From assembly GCF_900078755.1 (NCBI RefSeq), contig NZ_FKIH01000045.1: a stretch of DNA of 7,241 nt; one strand, 5' to 3'. The position numbers and the translations under genes are program-made. Positions 5,607 to 7,241 of this stretch are shown piece after piece (within the stretch, counting starts at the first letter, position 1; each line of letters opens with the position of its first letter). The stretch comes from Ichthyocystis sparus (lineage in GTDB: Bacteria; Pseudomonadota; Gammaproteobacteria; Burkholderiales; 2013Ark19i). Under the pieces are notes generated by a model. It searched no databases. It was not told the DNA's origin and saw nothing but the letters and a program-made list of their open reading frames with translations.

Positions 5607-6968
5607 GTGGTAATAAATTTTATAGATGAAGAGAAAATAGAGGCTGCAGAGGCGCTTGTTTTGTTGTCGTTGTGTCCTGTTAGGGAATCTGAAGCTGCGG
5701 AAGCTTTGGAAGATGGGTTACCTTTACCTTCGTCTTTATCTCCATCTGAATTAGGATTAGCTGCCGGTATTTTATCTGCTTCCCCTCCGGCTAGTGAAGG
5801 TGGGGTTAGATTGAATGCGATTGATACTGCCTCTGAGTTGTGGGGGTTAGATGGTGGATCACCTTCGGTTTCACCGGCATCTTCATCTTCATATATGTAT
5901 CCGTCTTCATCTGAATCAGGACGGGATGCTGATCTTTCCTCCTTCTCTCCAGAGTCACCTTTATTGACTAGAGAAGTTGGATTGCTTAAGGAAGGTGTTG
6001 CTTCTGCGTTGGGAGCTTTGGGTGGATCAACTTGTTCTGTAAGTGAAGCTGAAGCCACCGAAGCGCCTTCCGTGCTTTCATCATCCTATGAAAGAACTGA
6101 TAACGTACGACATGCAGGTAGTTCAGGTTGTGAGCGAGAATTACAATCACGATTTTTATTGGAACATTCCTATAGTTTGTCCACATTTTCCTGTCTCAGT
6201 GGTAGTTTCGAACCTGGTTGTAGTATTGAACCTAATGGCAGTGTAGAACCTAGTTGTAGTGTTGAACCTACTGGTAGTGTTAGTGTCGATTCCAGTTTTT
6301 TGTCGGAACATTCTTACAGTTTATACAAATTTCCCTGTCTCAGTGGTAGTGTCGAACCTAGTTGTAGTATTGAACCAAGTGCCGGTGTCGAACTAAGTTA
6401 TAGTACTGAACCTAGTGGCAGAGTAGAACCTAGTTGTAGTGTTGAACCCAGTTGTAGTGTTGTAGAACCTAGTTGTAGTGCAGATTCTGGTGGTAGTATT
6501 GAGCCCAGTTGGGGTATCGACTTATCTATTGATGAAATATATGCATATGTAACACCCGAAAAAATGTATAGTGATTCTTTTAATTTGGGCCTGTTATTTC
6601 GTGCGTTATTTGAACTTTATCGTGATAAGTTATTGTTGCGTATTAATGAAAATGTTCCGGGACTAGTTCCTAAGTCTAAAGCTTGTATAGGGAGAGTTGT
6701 CAAAGATGCTTTTAGTGTTATTTCCGATATCTGTGTTGATAACGTTTTTTCGATTGGTGCAGTTTATAGATTTCTGAAGCGTCCAGATATCCACCTTTCT
6801 GGATACACTGGGGATAAATTTTTATCAGAAGGTAGCATTGCTTTACTTAGGGCAGAGCTTGGGTTGTTAACTCCCCATTTTATAGAAGGTATTGCAAAAA
6901 CTGTTTTAGCTTTATCTGACAGTGAAAGTATAGGAAAAATAAAAAAGCATTGCTTACAGATGATTTAA
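5607..6968 (+). CDS. Family copy C, 5' part up to a frameshift (453 aa)
   Basis: This is a paralog of copy B starting at GTG 5607 (MVINFIDEEKIEAAEALVLLSL); a longer form from TTG 5556 is possible but less likely. Layout: residues 1-27, an acidic start like B; about 28-145, a Ser-rich block absent from B; 183-190, LLEHSYSL-like motifs; about 199-230 and 247-307, two hexapeptide arrays; then the start of the long C-terminal domain (LSIDEIYAYVTPEKMYSDSFNLGLLF), about 70% identical to B by eye. The frame ends at TAA 6966 after a tail (KHCLQMI) with no match in B. The matching frame continues from 6947 in the -1 register. The gene is therefore a recently broken copy, a phase-variable copy (one extra A would restore it), a frameshift-translated gene, or a sequencing error in the A-run. 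Confidence 0.8.
   Translation: MVINFIDEEKIEAAEALVLLSLCPVRESEAAEALEDGLPLPSSLSPSELGLAAGILSASPPASEGGVRLNAIDTASELWGLDGGSPSVSPASSSSYMYPSSSESGRDADLSSFSPESPLLTREVGLLKEGVASALGALGGSTCSVSEAEATEAPSVLSSSYERTDNVRHAGSSGCERELQSRFLLEHSYSLSTFSCLSGSFEPGCSIEPNGSVEPSCSVEPTGSVSVDSSFLSEHSYSLYKFPCLSGSVEPSCSIEPSAGVELSYSTEPSGRVEPSCSVEPSCSVVEPSCSADSGGSIEPSWGIDLSIDEIYAYVTPEKMYSDSFNLGLLFRALFELYRDKLLLRINENVPGLVPKSKACIGRVVKDAFSVISDICVDNVFSIGAVYRFLKRPDIHLSGYTGDKFLSEGSIALLRAELGLLTPHFIEGIAKTVLALSDSESIGKIKKHCLQMI
5688..6041 (+). repeat. 354-bp Ser-rich coding block unique to copy C, bounded by an 8-bp direct repeat
   Basis: Copy C carries about 118 residues between the N-terminal SLCPV and the CEREL/EHSYSL region that copy B lacks. 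The 8-mer TGAAGCTG occurs at 5690 and again at 6044, exactly 354 bases apart, and the encoded flanks are similar (SEAAEA and SEAEATEA). The block is rich in Ser, Pro, Gly and acidic residues and visibly richer in GC than the rest. Either copy C gained it or copy B lost it by recombination between the short repeats. Confidence 0.7.
6153..6440 (+). repeat. 144-bp internal tandem duplication in copy C
   Basis: Two 48-residue segments, 6153-6296 and 6297-6440, align residue for residue. Both begin FLxEHSYSLxxFxCLSGS and continue into hexads (xEPxCSIEP). Copy B has a single EHSYSL motif. The duplication explains why the hexapeptide array of copy C is interrupted. Confidence 0.85.
6201..6527 (+). 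repeat. 18-bp hexapeptide repeats of copy C in two blocks
   Basis: The first block (6201-6296) encodes GSFEPG, CSIEPN, GSVEPS, CSVEPT and then breaks register (GSVSVDSS). The second (6345-6527) encodes about ten hexads from GSVEPS to WGIDLS, with one seven-residue unit (CSVVEPS). Units are more varied than in copy B, and fewer of them begin with Cys. Confidence 0.85.
6941..6947 (+). other. Slippery heptamer A-AAA-AAG at the frameshift point of copy C
   Basis: In the upstream frame the codons read ATA AAA AAG, which places the canonical bacterial -1 slippage heptamer exactly where the homology with copy B changes frame. AGGA at 6932-6935, five bases upstream, could act as an internal Shine-Dalgarno stimulator. 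No strong downstream hairpin is seen. A6 to A7 would restore the frame as well. Confidence 0.6.
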
Positions 6969-7241
6969 TATCCTTAATCTCTTCTTCAATTACAGGTGCA
7001 TTTCATAAATGTGTACCTATGTTTTTAGGACTGATTACTTCCAGTGAATTTTTAAAGAGAGTTTTTTTCAAGAGCGTTCCTGGATTTGACAGGAAAATTT
7101 TTTCTCCGCTAGCACAAAACATATTAAATTTAAATAGGAGATTTTTCTGTGAGGTGTCTCTTTTAGAGAACAGATATTTGGTGAGTATGGTTTTAGGTAC
7201 TGTTTTGGGTGTTGGAAAAGAGATTCCAGGAATTACTAAAT
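6944..7241 (+). CDS. Family copy C, continuation in the -1 frame (partial, runs off the window)
   Basis: From 6947 the frame reads ALLTDDLISLISSSITGAFHKCVPMFLGLITS and stays open to the window edge. It matches copy B from residue 338 (LFTDDLISSISSSIAG) at more than 80% identity by eye, with a near-identical core (AQNILNLNRRFFCEVSLLENRYLVSMVLG). It has no start or ribosome-binding site of its own, so it is the downstream part of copy C rather than a separate gene. Near the edge it holds a 12-bp tandem duplication (7190-7213) that adds four residues relative to B. The open frame implies that the break is recent or that the frame is recovered during expression. Confidence 0.75.

Noticed and set aside
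5525..6058. 177-residue open frame on the minus strand, acidic and Ser-rich, with GTG start and GGAAGG seven bases upstream
   Set aside because: It lies wholly antisense to copy C, mostly under the unique GC-richer block where stops are rare, and its composition mirrors the sense repeats. No homologous frame exists opposite copy B.
5986..6246. Short frames on both strands around the repeat start of copy C
   Set aside because: They overlap the real frame and have low-complexity or random composition without ribosome-binding sites.

Overview
The window is about 7.2 kb of AT-rich DNA. All recognisable coding is on the + strand, with the standard code (TGG for Trp, no in-frame TGA), TTG and GTG start codons and Shine-Dalgarno-like sites. 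Long non-coding stretches separate close paralogs. This suggests a genome-reduced, host-associated bacterium. An Ehrlichia/Anaplasma-like member of the Rickettsiales would fit, because members of that group carry tandem paralog families, repeat-rich secreted proteins and slowly decaying intergenic DNA. That placement is an inference; no marker gene is present.

The window is a tandem array of one unrecognised gene family. Copy A is only a 3' end (1-233). Copy B is complete (1587-4148, 853 aa). Copy C (from 5607) runs off the right edge and is split by a -1 frameshift at 6941-6947. The start codons of B and C are 4020 bp apart, which is about the unit length. Each protein has a short acidic N-terminus, a low-complexity array of hexapeptides (consensus C/G-S-V-E-P-S), a long unrecognised C-terminal domain of about 650 aa, and, where visible, a basic tail. 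No signal peptide or clear membrane segment is seen. A secreted effector or surface protein is possible but unproven.

The spacers A-B (234-1586) and B-C (4149-5606) are themselves repeats of each other. The first two-thirds of each spacer (about 309-1118 and 4230-5121) is a stop-riddled relic of the 3' half of the same gene family. Its last part matches the live gene codon for codon with shared stops. The amplified unit is therefore live gene + dead gene relic + leader, and the relic was already dead before the unit was duplicated. The last third of each spacer (about 1119-1586 and 5122-5606) is the conserved leader of the next gene, with a 9-bp inverted repeat and the ribosome-binding site.

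The copies are diverging by repeat slippage. Copy B has 21 hexads in perfect register. Copy C has a 144-bp internal tandem duplication, a 354-bp Ser-rich N-terminal block absent from B and bounded by an 8-bp direct repeat, a 12-bp duplication near the right edge, and the frameshift. No RNA genes, CRISPR array, insertion sequence or unrelated genes were found.
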